Source: Microbacterium marinum
GTDB lineage: Bacteria; Actinomycetota; Actinomycetes; Actinomycetales; Microbacteriaceae
DNA length: 64,000 nucleotides
Assembly (NCBI RefSeq): GCF_014204835.1
Contig: NZ_JACHMD010000001.1
Span: 2,108,001-2,172,000, forward strand
Direction of reading: 5' to 3'
Below, piece after piece: positions 20,287-27,423 of this stretch (positions are counted from its first letter, which is position 1; every line of letters starts with the position of its first letter). The position numbers and the translations under genes are program-made. Under the pieces are notes generated by a model. That model did no database searches and had not been told where the DNA came from. It saw only the letters and a list, made by a program, of their open reading frames with translations.

Positions 20287-21567
20287 TCATGGCTGGTCGG
20301 CGAGGTCGTACACCTCGCGGACCAGCCATTCGTCGTTCTGGCGGACGATGACGACGATCTGCGTCCGGTCCTGCCCGGTCACGCGCAGCGCCGCCACTCC
20401 CCCGTATTCGTCGACGAGGTCGATCTCGTACTCCTCGGATGCCGCGGCGATGGGCTGCGCCGAGGCCGGTGCCTCCCATCGGGAGGTCCGGCAGTCGTCG
20501 TCGTCGCACTCCGCGAGCAGCGCGATCAACGCCGCACCGGCGTGGAGTGGGTCGCCCGTCGGTGTGGGTGCAGGCGACGCCTCGGCCTGAGCAGGCTGCG
20601 CGGCGCCGGGGGTTGACGCCTGGGTAGAGGCCTGAGCCGGCGATGAGCGCGGCGCCGTCTCGACGGGGTCACCCTCCTCGGCCGGCCAGAGGACCCCGAC
20701 GATGATCACGGCGGCCGCTGCCGCCGCCGCGACCGCGATGGCGCGCCGCCCCGTTCGCGGACGTTCGACGGTCCGCGCCTGCGTCGGCGCCGTCGACCGG
20801 CGAAACCGGATCCGCGCGATCAGGGCTCCTGCACTCGCGGCGGCTCCCCTCATCCGATCCGCGATCGCTCCGTCGACCACGCGTTCCACGATGTCCGCCA
20901 GAAGGCCCACCCCACGGGTGTCGCGAGCGACCGCAGACCGCCGCAGCGGGTCGGCCGCGGGGGTCATCGGCTCCGCCGGAGTCGCGAGGTCGAGAGGGGC
21001 CGCTGCCGCCTCACGGAAGATCTCATCCTCCAGCGCCTCCCCCTCGCGCCGAAGCAGCCGGGCATCGTCGATGGTCGCCAGCACCCGGTGGATCAGTTCG
21101 GCCTGCGCCTCCTCGGCGTCGACGGCGATCCGCTCCAGGAGTGCCCTCGTCTCCTCTCGCCACGAGGACGTCCCCGTCAGCGCCAGCACCGGCCGACCCT
21201 CGGCGGTCACCCACCATCGACCGTCATCCGCGTCGAGTGCGTCCGCCTGCGCGGCGCCACGGAGCGCGCTGACGATGACCGTGGTGATCGCGCCCGCCGA
21301 CCGGCATCCGCCCCGCTCGACGACGTCGGTCAGCCTGACCGGGCAATGGGGCAGGACCACCCAGGTGCCCTCGTCGGTGCGCGCGGAGTCCTGCGCGGTG
21401 AGCAGGTGGTCCGCCGCCACGGCTGCCCAGGCAGCCGATGCCGCGAAGGACGCGGCATCCGTCCAGAGCTGCGGCGGGTCCCCTGCGCGGAGCGTTCCCG
21501 CGAAGGGCGCGTCGCCGATCGCGAGCTCTCGAAGAGCCGGCGGTGCGGTGAGAAGGGGTGCGTCCAT
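20287..21567 (-). CDS. Membrane-anchored protein with degenerate kinase-like N-terminus
   Basis: This is a protein of about 426 residues from the ATG at 21567; an in-frame ATG at 21600 is the alternative. The N-terminal ~180 residues include PVRLTDVVERGGCRSAGAIT and ADDGRWWVTAEGRPVLALTG. These align in spacing with the hinge/helix and the 'D-nucleotide-loop' region of actinobacterial serine/threonine kinase-like proteins but lack the catalytic HRD/DFG residues. A single transmembrane helix (AIAVAAAAAAAVIIVGVLW) is followed by an Ala/Pro/Thr/Gln-rich linker and an extracytoplasmic domain of ~110 residues with a CDDDDC motif. The kinase relationship is my inference; no function is known. Confidence 0.7.
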   Translation of the reverse strand: MDAPLLTAPPALRELAIGDAPFAGTLRAGDPPQLWTDAASFAASAAWAAVAADHLLTAQDSARTDEGTWVVLPHCPVRLTDVVERGGCRSAGAITTVIVSALRGAAQADALDADDGRWWVTAEGRPVLALTGTSSWREETRALLERIAVDAEEAQAELIHRVLATIDDARLLRREGEALEDEIFREAAAAPLDLATPAEPMTPAADPLRRSAVARDTRGVGLLADIVERVVDGAIADRMRGAAASAGALIARIRFRRSTAPTQARTVERPRTGRRAIAVAAAAAAAVIIVGVLWPAEEGDPVETAPRSSPAQASTQASTPGAAQPAQAEASPAPTPTGDPLHAGAALIALLAECDDDDCRTSRWEAPASAQPIAAASEEYEIDLVDEYGGVAALRVTGQDRTQIVVIVRQNDEWLVREVYDLADQP

Positions 21568-21684
21568 GGCCTCGACAGTGCACCCCGACGACGCTCTCAT
21601 CCCGCCGCCCGACGCGTCTGGGGGTGGTCGCGCCGCCGCACCGGATGTGCAGAAGACGACGACCCGCGAAGGTAGGCTGAGCAC

Positions 21685-22395
21685 ATGGCATCCCGCAGTA
21701 CCGCTCCCGAGAAGCGCCCCGGCTTCTTCTCCCAGCTCCGCTCGCTCTACACGTTCACACAGGGCGAGTACCGGTGGCTTCCCTGGGCTCTCATCGGAGC
21801 GGTCGTCGTGGGCGTGGGCGTCGGAGTCGGCATCGGCTTCCTGATCCCGCCGTTCGCGATCTGGAGCGTCATCCTGTGGGGCGTGAGCGGTCTGCTCCTC
21901 GGCTTCCTGCTCGCGATGATCCTCCTCACACGGCTGTCGACGCGGGTCATGTACAAGAAGCTCGACGGCATGCCCGGCGCGGCCGGCCACGTTCTCTCCA
22001 CCGGTCTCGGTCGGCGTTGGGTGACCTCCGACATGCCCGTCGGCGTCAACCCCCGCACCCAGGACGCCGTCTACCGTGCCGTGGGTCGAGGCGGCGTCGT
22101 CATCATCGGCGAGGGCGCTCGGGGTCGCCTGACGCGACTGGTCAGCGACGAGCGCAAGAAGGTCTCCCGCGTCGCGTCCGGCGTCAACGTAGAGGTCATC
22201 TACATCGGCCACGGCGAAGGCGATGTGCCGATCTCCCGCCTCGCGAAGACGATCAAGGCACTGCCGAAGACGATCGACCGCGCCACGCTGGCCGCCGTCG
22301 TGAAGCGCATCGACTCCGTGTCGCAGTCGGTCACCTCGCTGCCGATCCCCAAGGGCATCGATCCGCTCCGCGCGCGCGCTCAGCGCCCCCGCTGA
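21685..22395 (+). CDS. DUF4191 membrane protein
   Basis: This 236-residue protein carries two adjacent transmembrane helices at about residues 30-80 (ALIGAVVVGVGVGVGIGFLI and VILWGVSGLLLGFLLAMILL) and a cytoplasmic C-terminal domain containing PGAAGHVLSTGLGRRWVTSD and VGRGGVVIIGEGARGRL. This is the DUF4191 pattern, a conserved actinobacterial family of unknown function that commonly lies between the lipoate/2-oxoacid dehydrogenase region and glnA, exactly as here. It is divergent from the kinase-like gene and convergent with the RDD gene. Confidence 0.88.
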   Translation: MASRSTAPEKRPGFFSQLRSLYTFTQGEYRWLPWALIGAVVVGVGVGVGIGFLIPPFAIWSVILWGVSGLLLGFLLAMILLTRLSTRVMYKKLDGMPGAAGHVLSTGLGRRWVTSDMPVGVNPRTQDAVYRAVGRGGVVIIGEGARGRLTRLVSDERKKVSRVASGVNVEVIYIGHGEGDVPISRLAKTIKALPKTIDRATLAAVVKRIDSVSQSVTSLPIPKGIDPLRARAQRPR

Positions 22396-22410
22396 TCGGC
22401 TGGGTCCGCG

Positions 22411-22839
22411 TCAGGAGCGGACGAGAACCGTGCCGACGACCTTGTCGTGGATGCCGCGCTGATCGGCATCCCAGATCACGGCAGGGATCACGAGGACGAG
22501 CAGCCCCGTTCGCACGATCGGGCGCCATAGGCCGACCCACCCGCCGCGCTGGAGTTCCAGGCGCATGCCGAGGATGCGATGCCCCGGGCTTCCGCCGAGG
22601 GTCGGGATGAACACGATCTGAAGCGCGGCGAAGACCATCATCGGCGCGAACAGCCGCCAGCCGGCCTCGTCCGGCAGCGCGAACTGGTCGTAGCCAAGGA
22701 ACGCGGTGGCGATGATCGTCGCCGCCGCGTAGTCGATAAGGAGTCCCGCGATGCGCCGACCCGGCCGGGCGATGCTACCCGGTCCGCTCACAGGTCGACC
22801 CAGACGCTCGCCGGGATAGTCGGAAACGGGCGCTGACAC
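22411..22839 (-). CDS. RDD family membrane protein
   Basis: The protein has 142 residues from a GTG preceded by GGAGG. The RDD family name comes from Arg and Asp residues; here they appear as GRRIAGLLIDYAAAT in the first helix. Three hydrophobic segments are visible, with GGSPGHRILGMRL between the second and third, a loop typical of the family. Function is unknown; some members are suggested to move ions or solutes. The gene diverges from glnA, and the intervening 131 bases hold a GlnR-like half site that could influence both. Confidence 0.85.
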   Translation of the reverse strand: MSAPVSDYPGERLGRPVSGPGSIARPGRRIAGLLIDYAAATIIATAFLGYDQFALPDEAGWRLFAPMMVFAALQIVFIPTLGGSPGHRILGMRLELQRGGWVGLWRPIVRTGLLVLVIPAVIWDADQRGIHDKVVGTVLVRS

Positions 22840-22863
22840 GTCCTCCAGCCTAATCGCGGCCAC

Positions 22864-22879
22864 GTAACACGCCCGAAAC
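22864..22879 (+). promoter_or_regulatory. GlnR-type half site upstream of glnA
   Basis: The sequence GTAAC-n6-GAAAC is an exact match to one a-site/b-site unit of the published actinobacterial GlnR consensus (gTnAc-n6-GaAAc). It lies 92 bases before the glnA start and 25 bases before the RDD start on the other strand. A second unit is not evident directly downstream, so binding may be weaker than at a full double box. GlnR itself is not encoded in this window. Confidence 0.5.
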
Positions 22880-22922
22880 ACGGCAGATACTGCCGAGCAA
22901 CTGGATCCAGATAGGTTCGAGG

Positions 22923-22944
22923 GACGCCTGATCCGACAGGCGTC
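22923..22944 (+). promoter_or_regulatory. Hairpin in the glnA leader
   Basis: A perfect 8-base stem (GACGCCTG with CAGGCGTC) closes a six-base loop, ATCCGA. It lies 27 bases before the glnA ATG, between the probable promoter and the ribosome-binding site TTGGAGA. A palindrome CTGGATCCAG (22901-22910) and CGGCAG-ata-CTGCCG (22881-22895) lie upstream. There is no U-tract, so it is more likely an operator, stabilising element or RNA-level control structure than a terminator. Confidence 0.45.
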
Positions 22945-22970
22945 GACAACGCACCGATCTTGGAGACTCC

Positions 22971-24395
22971 ATGTTCAAAGATTCTTCCGAGGTGCTCGCG
23001 TTCATCAAGGACGAGGACGTCAAGTTCCTCGACATCCGTTTCACGGACCTCCCTGGTGTGCAGCAGCACTTCAACATCCCGGCCTCGACCGTTGACGAGG
23101 AGTTCTTCACGGTCGGCCAGCTCTTCGACGGCTCGTCGATCCGCGGCTTCGCGAACATCCACGAGTCGGACATGCAGCTCATCCCCGATGTCACGACGGC
23201 CTACCTCGACCAGTTCCGCGAGGCGAAGACGCTGGTCATGATCTTCGACATCTACAACCCGCGCACCGGCGAGATCTACCACAAGGACCCGCGCCAGGTC
23301 GCCAAGAAGGCGGAGAAGTACCTCGCCTCCACCGGCATCGCCGACACCGCGTTCTTCGCCCCCGAAGCCGAGTTCTATATCTTCGACGACGTGCGTTACG
23401 AGGTGAAGCAGAACTCGAGCTTCTACTCGGTCGACTCCGAGGAGGGCGCCTGGAACACCGGTCGCGCCGAAGAGGGCGGCAACCTCGCCAACAAGACGCC
23501 GTACAAGGGCGGGTACTTCCCCGTCAGCCCGGTCGACAAGACCGCCGACCTCCGCGACGACATCACGCTCAAGCTGATCGAGTCCGGCTTCGTGCTCGAG
23601 CGCTCGCACCACGAGGTCGGGACCGGCGGACAGCAGGAGATCAACTACCGCTTCGACACCATGGTGCACTCGGCGGACGACATCCTGAAGTTCAAGTACA
23701 TCGTCAAGAACACGTGTGAAGAGTGGGGCAAGGTCGCGACCTTCATGCCCAAGCCGCTCTTCGGTGACAACGGCTCGGGCATGCACACGCACCAGTCCCT
23801 GTGGCTCGACGGCAAGCCCCTCTTCTACGACGAGAAGGGCTACGGCGGGCTCTCCGACACCGCCCGCTGGTACATCGGCGGTCTGCTCGCACACGCCCCC
23901 GCGGTGCTCGCCTTCACCAACCCGACGATCAACTCGTACAAGCGTCTGGTCAAGGGCTACGAGGCGCCGGTCAACCTCGTGTACTCGGCGGGAAACCGTT
24001 CGGCGGCGATCCGCATCCCGATCACCGGTTCCAACCCGAAGGCCAAGCGCATCGAGTTCCGCGCGCCCGACGCCTCCGGCAACCCGTATCTCGCCTTCGC
24101 GGCGCAGATGATGGCCGGCCTCGACGGCATCATCAACCGCATCGAGCCGCACGAGCCGGTCGACAAGGACCTGTACGAGCTGCCCCCCGAGGAAGCGAAG
24201 AACATCCCGCAGGTGCCCAACTCGCTGCTCGACTCGCTGGAGGCGCTGCGCGCCGACCACGAGTTCCTGACGCGTGGCAACGTGTTCACGCCCGAGCTCA
24301 TCGAGACGTGGATCGAGTACAAGATCGAGAACGAGATCAAGCCGATCGCGGCTCGTCCGCACCCCTTCGAGTACGAGCTGTACTTCGGAGTCTGA
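22971..24395 (+). CDS. glnA: Glutamine synthetase type I (GSI-beta)
   Basis: The enzyme makes glutamine from glutamate, ammonia and ATP as a dodecamer in the cytoplasm. At 474 residues it has the usual GSI length. The N-terminal Asp-loop ([14 protein letters not shown], then FDGSSIRGF), catalytic metal ligands ([29 protein letters not shown]), the ATP-site [10 protein letters not shown], and NRSAAIRIP are all present. Tyr402 in [10 protein letters not shown] is the adenylylation site expected for control by GlnE, which is encoded 9 kb downstream. A GlnR-like half site and a leader hairpin lie upstream, and a strong terminator follows. Confidence 0.96.
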   Translation: MFKDSSEVLAFIKDEDVKFLDIRFTDLPGVQQHFNIPASTVDEEFFTVGQLFDGSSIRGFANIHESDMQLIPDVTTAYLDQFREAKTLVMIFDIYNPRTGEIYHKDPRQVAKKAEKYLASTGIADTAFFAPEAEFYIFDDVRYEVKQNSSFYSVDSEEGAWNTGRAEEGGNLANKTPYKGGYFPVSPVDKTADLRDDITLKLIESGFVLERSHHEVGTGGQQEINYRFDTMVHSADDILKFKYIVKNTCEEWGKVATFMPKPLFGDNGSGMHTHQSLWLDGKPLFYDEKGYGGLSDTARWYIGGLLAHAPAVLAFTNPTINSYKRLVKGYEAPVNLVYSAGNRSAAIRIPITGSNPKAKRIEFRAPDASGNPYLAFAAQMMAGLDGIINRIEPHEPVDKDLYELPPEEAKNIPQVPNSLLDSLEALRADHEFLTRGNVFTPELIETWIEYKIENEIKPIAARPHPFEYELYFGV

Positions 24396-24410
24396 TCGAC
24401 GAACGATCGC

Positions 24411-24444
24411 GAAGAGCCCGCCAGGTCCGCCTGGCGGGCTCTTC
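24411..24444. terminator. Rho-independent terminator after glnA
   Basis: A perfect 15-base stem (GAAGAGCCCGCCAGG with CCTGGCGGGCTCTTC) closes a TCCG loop, 16 bases after the glnA stop. It also faces the end of the convergent glutaminase gene and probably stops transcription in both directions. Confidence 0.88.
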
Positions 24445-24456
24445 CGCGTCAGGCGT

Positions 24457-25428
24457 TCACCCGGAGAGGTCGCCGAACGAATGCAAGCCGAGCTCGGCGC
24501 TCAGCAGGTCGGCGGCGAGGTGGCCACGCACACTCGTACCCCGTTCGTCGAGCGGCGGGCTGATGACCGCAGCACCGAGGATGCCCGGTGCTGCGAGGAC
24601 GATCGCCCCAGAGACACTCGATTTGGCCGGAACTCCGACGCTCCGCATCCACCGACCAGACCCGTCGTACACGCCACAGGTCGCCGTGACGGACACGACG
24701 TCCCGCGCGACAGCCGGTGGCACGACCAGCTCCCCTGTGACTGGATTGCGACCGCCCGCCGCGAGCGTCGCGCCCATCACAGCCAGGGCTTCGGCGTCGA
24801 CGAGGACGGCGCAGGCGCGCGCGTAGGCGGCGACCGCATCGTCGGCGGTGATCGTGAGCGTCCCCTCGGACCGCATCAGGTGCGCGAGCGCGTGGTTGCG
24901 ATCGCCGAGCAGATGCTCATCGATGGCGACGTCTTCATCGACGGATAGAGGTCGTCCCGCGAAGGCGGAGAGGCCGCGAAGGATGCGTTCGCTCCGCTCG
25001 TCCGCCGAACCCCCGTGCACCAGTGCGGCGGTGAGGATGGCGCCCGCGTTCACCATCGGATTGGGTGGTCGCCCGGTACCGCTCTCAAGTTTGACCGCAT
25101 CGAAAGCCTCGCCGGTCGGTTCGATGCCGACGCGGTCGAGCGCCCCGCCGTCCGTGTCCACGAGCGCGAGCGCGAAGAGGAACGGCTTCACCGCGGACTG
25201 CACGCTGAATGGGGTGCCCGCATCGCCCGCCGACGAGGTCGAGCCATCGACGCCGACGAGTGCGACAGCCAGCATCTCCGGATCCGCTGCTGCCAGCGCC
25301 GGAATGCTGTCGTCGACTGCGCCGCCTCCATGCTCTCGCACCCGAGCGATCAGAGCAGTGAGATCACGATCCGCGATCGAGCGCGCGCGTCGTTCTCCGG
25401 GCGCCTGCGCGGTCGGTTCTTCCCTCAC
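24457..25428 (-). CDS. glsA: Glutaminase A
   Basis: Glutaminase hydrolyses glutamine to glutamate and ammonia, the reverse balance to glnA, which lies convergently beside it. The protein has 323 residues and the serine-dependent beta-lactamase-like fold. The catalytic Ser-x-x-Lys is in FSVQSAVKPFLFALAL, and conserved blocks are GRPPNPMVNAGAI (substrate binding), LMRSEGTLT and GRNPVTGELV. The start is a GTG. Only three bases separate its GTG from the stop of the small acidic gene upstream, so they are probably co-transcribed. Confidence 0.92.
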   Translation of the reverse strand: MREEPTAQAPGERRARSIADRDLTALIARVREHGGGAVDDSIPALAAADPEMLAVALVGVDGSTSSAGDAGTPFSVQSAVKPFLFALALVDTDGGALDRVGIEPTGEAFDAVKLESGTGRPPNPMVNAGAILTAALVHGGSADERSERILRGLSAFAGRPLSVDEDVAIDEHLLGDRNHALAHLMRSEGTLTITADDAVAAYARACAVLVDAEALAVMGATLAAGGRNPVTGELVVPPAVARDVVSVTATCGVYDGSGRWMRSVGVPAKSSVSGAIVLAAPGILGAAVISPPLDERGTSVRGHLAADLLSAELGLHSFGDLSG

Positions 25429-25431
25429 CGG

Positions 25432-25692
25432 TCAGTGACCCGAGAGGTTGATGTCCTCCGGGTCCACCTCCACGTCACCGACATCGTCAGGCCCACCTGT
25501 CCCGGGCGCCACGTTCACCTGTGATTCGTCGATGTCGTCATCCACGGCGTCGGCGACGCCGTCGCTCTGCTTCTGCGAGGTCTCGGACTCACTGCTAGGA
25601 CTGTACGCCGTGTCGTGTGCGAGGCCGTCGGGTTCGGAGTGCGGACTCTCGGTGGCGGGCGTCGGCTCGTCCGTGCGGTCGTCGGTATCCAT
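25432..25692 (-). CDS. Small acidic, probably disordered protein
   Basis: This 86-residue protein is rich in Asp, Glu, Ser and Pro, with only a handful of hydrophobic residues (for example DDIDESQVNVAPG and VDPEDINLSGH). No domain is recognised. Coding is supported by the tight spacing to glsA (its stop is three bases upstream of the glsA GTG) and by an ATG at 25692 with a nearby GGAG. It could be an intrinsically disordered protein. Small acidic proteins of this kind are common in Microbacteriaceae. Confidence 0.55.
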   Translation of the reverse strand: MDTDDRTDEPTPATESPHSEPDGLAHDTAYSPSSESETSQKQSDGVADAVDDDIDESQVNVAPGTGGPDDVGDVEVDPEDINLSGH

Positions 25693-25761
25693 GCTCCGCA
25701 CGTTACGGCCACCCCGCCGCACACGCCGGACCCTTGACAACGGGGTGAGAAGGCGAGGCGC

Positions 25762-26442
25762 TCAGCCGACGGACGTGACACGACCGCCGTGGAGCTCGAC
25801 GACGCGGTCGGCGCGCTGGACGAGGAGCGGGTCGTGCGTCGAGACGATGGCTGCCAGCCCGCGCTCATGGACAAGCGCCCCCAACAGGTCCATGACGCTC
25901 GCGGCGGTGCGGGAATCGAGCTGCCCCGTCGGCTCGTCGGCGAGCAGCACCTGGGGGTCGCCCGCGATCGCGCGGGCGATGCCGACGCGCTGCTGCTGCC
26001 CACCCGAGAGCTCCGTCGGGCGCTGCTCAGCGTGAGGCTCCAGGCCGACCAGCCGCAGCGCCTCTGCGACCCGCTCGTCCCGTTCCGCTGCCGCTACGCC
26101 CGCGATTCGGAGCGGCAACTCCACGTTCTCGGCGGCTGAGAGCACCGAGATGAGGCCGAAGGACTGGAAGACGAACCCGAGTCGTTCGCGCCGGAGCGCG
26201 GCGAGGGCATCCTCCGACAGCGCCGCGGCATCCACGTCCCCGATGAACACGCGACCGGATGAAGGACGATCGAGCCCACCCAGCATGTTCAGCAGCGTCG
26301 TCTTACCCGCACCTGACGGGCCCCTGAGGACGACCAGCTCGCCCGGCCCGGCATGGATGTCGACGTCGATGCAGGCGTGCACCTCACCGGCAGGAGTCGA
26401 GAACGTGCGGGAGAGCCCCTCCCCGCGGAGGGCGGCGGTCAT
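25762..26442 (-). CDS. ABC transporter ATP-binding protein (MacB/LolD-like), ATPase 2
   Basis: This 226-residue ATPase powers the FtsX-type permeases encoded upstream. Walker A is GPSGAGKTTLLNMLGG, the Q-loop is FVFQSFGLI, the signature is LSGGQQQRVGIARA, Walker B is VLLADEPTGQLD, and the H-loop is VSTHDP. The ATG at 26442 overlaps the stop of the preceding ATPase gene (ATGA). Substrate is unknown; MacB-like systems export peptides, lipoproteins or antibiotics or remodel the envelope. Confidence 0.9.
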   Translation of the reverse strand: MTAALRGEGLSRTFSTPAGEVHACIDVDIHAGPGELVVLRGPSGAGKTTLLNMLGGLDRPSSGRVFIGDVDAAALSEDALAALRRERLGFVFQSFGLISVLSAAENVELPLRIAGVAAAERDERVAEALRLVGLEPHAEQRPTELSGGQQQRVGIARAIAGDPQVLLADEPTGQLDSRTAASVMDLLGALVHERGLAAIVSTHDPLLVQRADRVVELHGGRVTSVG

Positions 26443-27419
26443 GATGCGTCCTCCGATGCCCCGCCGCGCGCTTGCTGCCCCGGCCACACCCCGACATGAT
26501 CGAGCTCGAGCGCCAGTCGTACCCGTTCACGGAGATCCAGCGCCGCCACGAACTCGTCGGGGAGTTGGAGCCGACCGACCCGGTCGAGGACCGCGTACTC
26601 CTCCGCGATGTGCTCCTCGGCCCCGTGCTCGTCGATGCGAGTCGACCGCAGGACCTCGGTCGACGTCCGTCCGTCGCGGATCTGCACCGTGCGTGCGACG
26701 TGCTCCGAGACGGTCGGGTCGTGGGTGACGATGAGCGTCGTGACGCCGAGTTCGCGATTCACCGACCGCATCGCCTCGAGCACCTGGACGCTCGTGTCGT
26801 CGTCGAGCTCACCCGTCGGTTCGTCGGCGAGGAGCACGCGGGGCGCATTGGCGATGCCGACGGCGACGGCCACACGCTGCTGCTCGCCACCCGACATCTC
26901 GGCGGGGGCACGGTCGGCGCAGTGCGTCACCTCCAGGAGGTCGAGCAGTTCCGCCACACGCTGCCTCCGAGTGCCCGTGATCCTTGCCGACCCGATGGCA
27001 AGGGCCGCAGCGACATTCTCGGATGCCGTCAGGTAGGGCAGAAGATTGCGCGAGGTCTGCTGCCAGACGAAGCCGACGCTGTGCCGACGGAACGAGACCC
27101 GCTCCTTCTCCTTCATAGTGAGGAGGTCATGGCCTGCGACGCTCGCGACACCCGCGGTCGGCTGATCGAGACTGGAGAGGATCGAGAGCAGCGTCGACTT
27201 GCCCGATCCCGACGCACCGACGACAGCGACGAGCTCGCCGCGGTCCACCCGCAGGTTGAGTCCCTGCAGCGCCTGCACCTCGATCCCGGGTCCGGTGCGC
27301 GAGGGCACCTTGAAGATGCGCACAAGGTCGGCGCAGTGGATGTCCGGCAGGTCACTCCGGGGTGGCACCTCGGCCCGCCGAGTCCGGGTGCGGGGCCGCA
27401 GCCCACCGGGATCAGTCAT
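26439..27419 (-). CDS. ABC transporter ATP-binding protein, ATPase 1, with AbrB-like C-terminal extension
   Basis: The 326-residue protein contains a full ATPase: Walker A GASGSGKSTLLSILSS, Q-loop FVWQQTSRNL, signature MSGGEQQRVAVAVG, Walker B VLLADEPTGELD and VTHDP. It then has about 60 extra residues ending in VLDRVGRLQLPDEF and ERVRLALELDHVGVWP. That tail resembles a looped-hinge (AbrB-like) half domain. The ATG is preceded by AAGGA and lies five bases after the permease gene. It is co-transcribed with both permeases and the second ATPase. Confidence 0.88.
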   Translation of the reverse strand: MTDPGGLRPRTRTRRAEVPPRSDLPDIHCADLVRIFKVPSRTGPGIEVQALQGLNLRVDRGELVAVVGASGSGKSTLLSILSSLDQPTAGVASVAGHDLLTMKEKERVSFRRHSVGFVWQQTSRNLLPYLTASENVAAALAIGSARITGTRRQRVAELLDLLEVTHCADRAPAEMSGGEQQRVAVAVGIANAPRVLLADEPTGELDDDTSVQVLEAMRSVNRELGVTTLIVTHDPTVSEHVARTVQIRDGRTSTEVLRSTRIDEHGAEEHIAEEYAVLDRVGRLQLPDEFVAALDLRERVRLALELDHVGVWPGQQARGGASEDAS

Positions 27420-27423
27420 CTGT

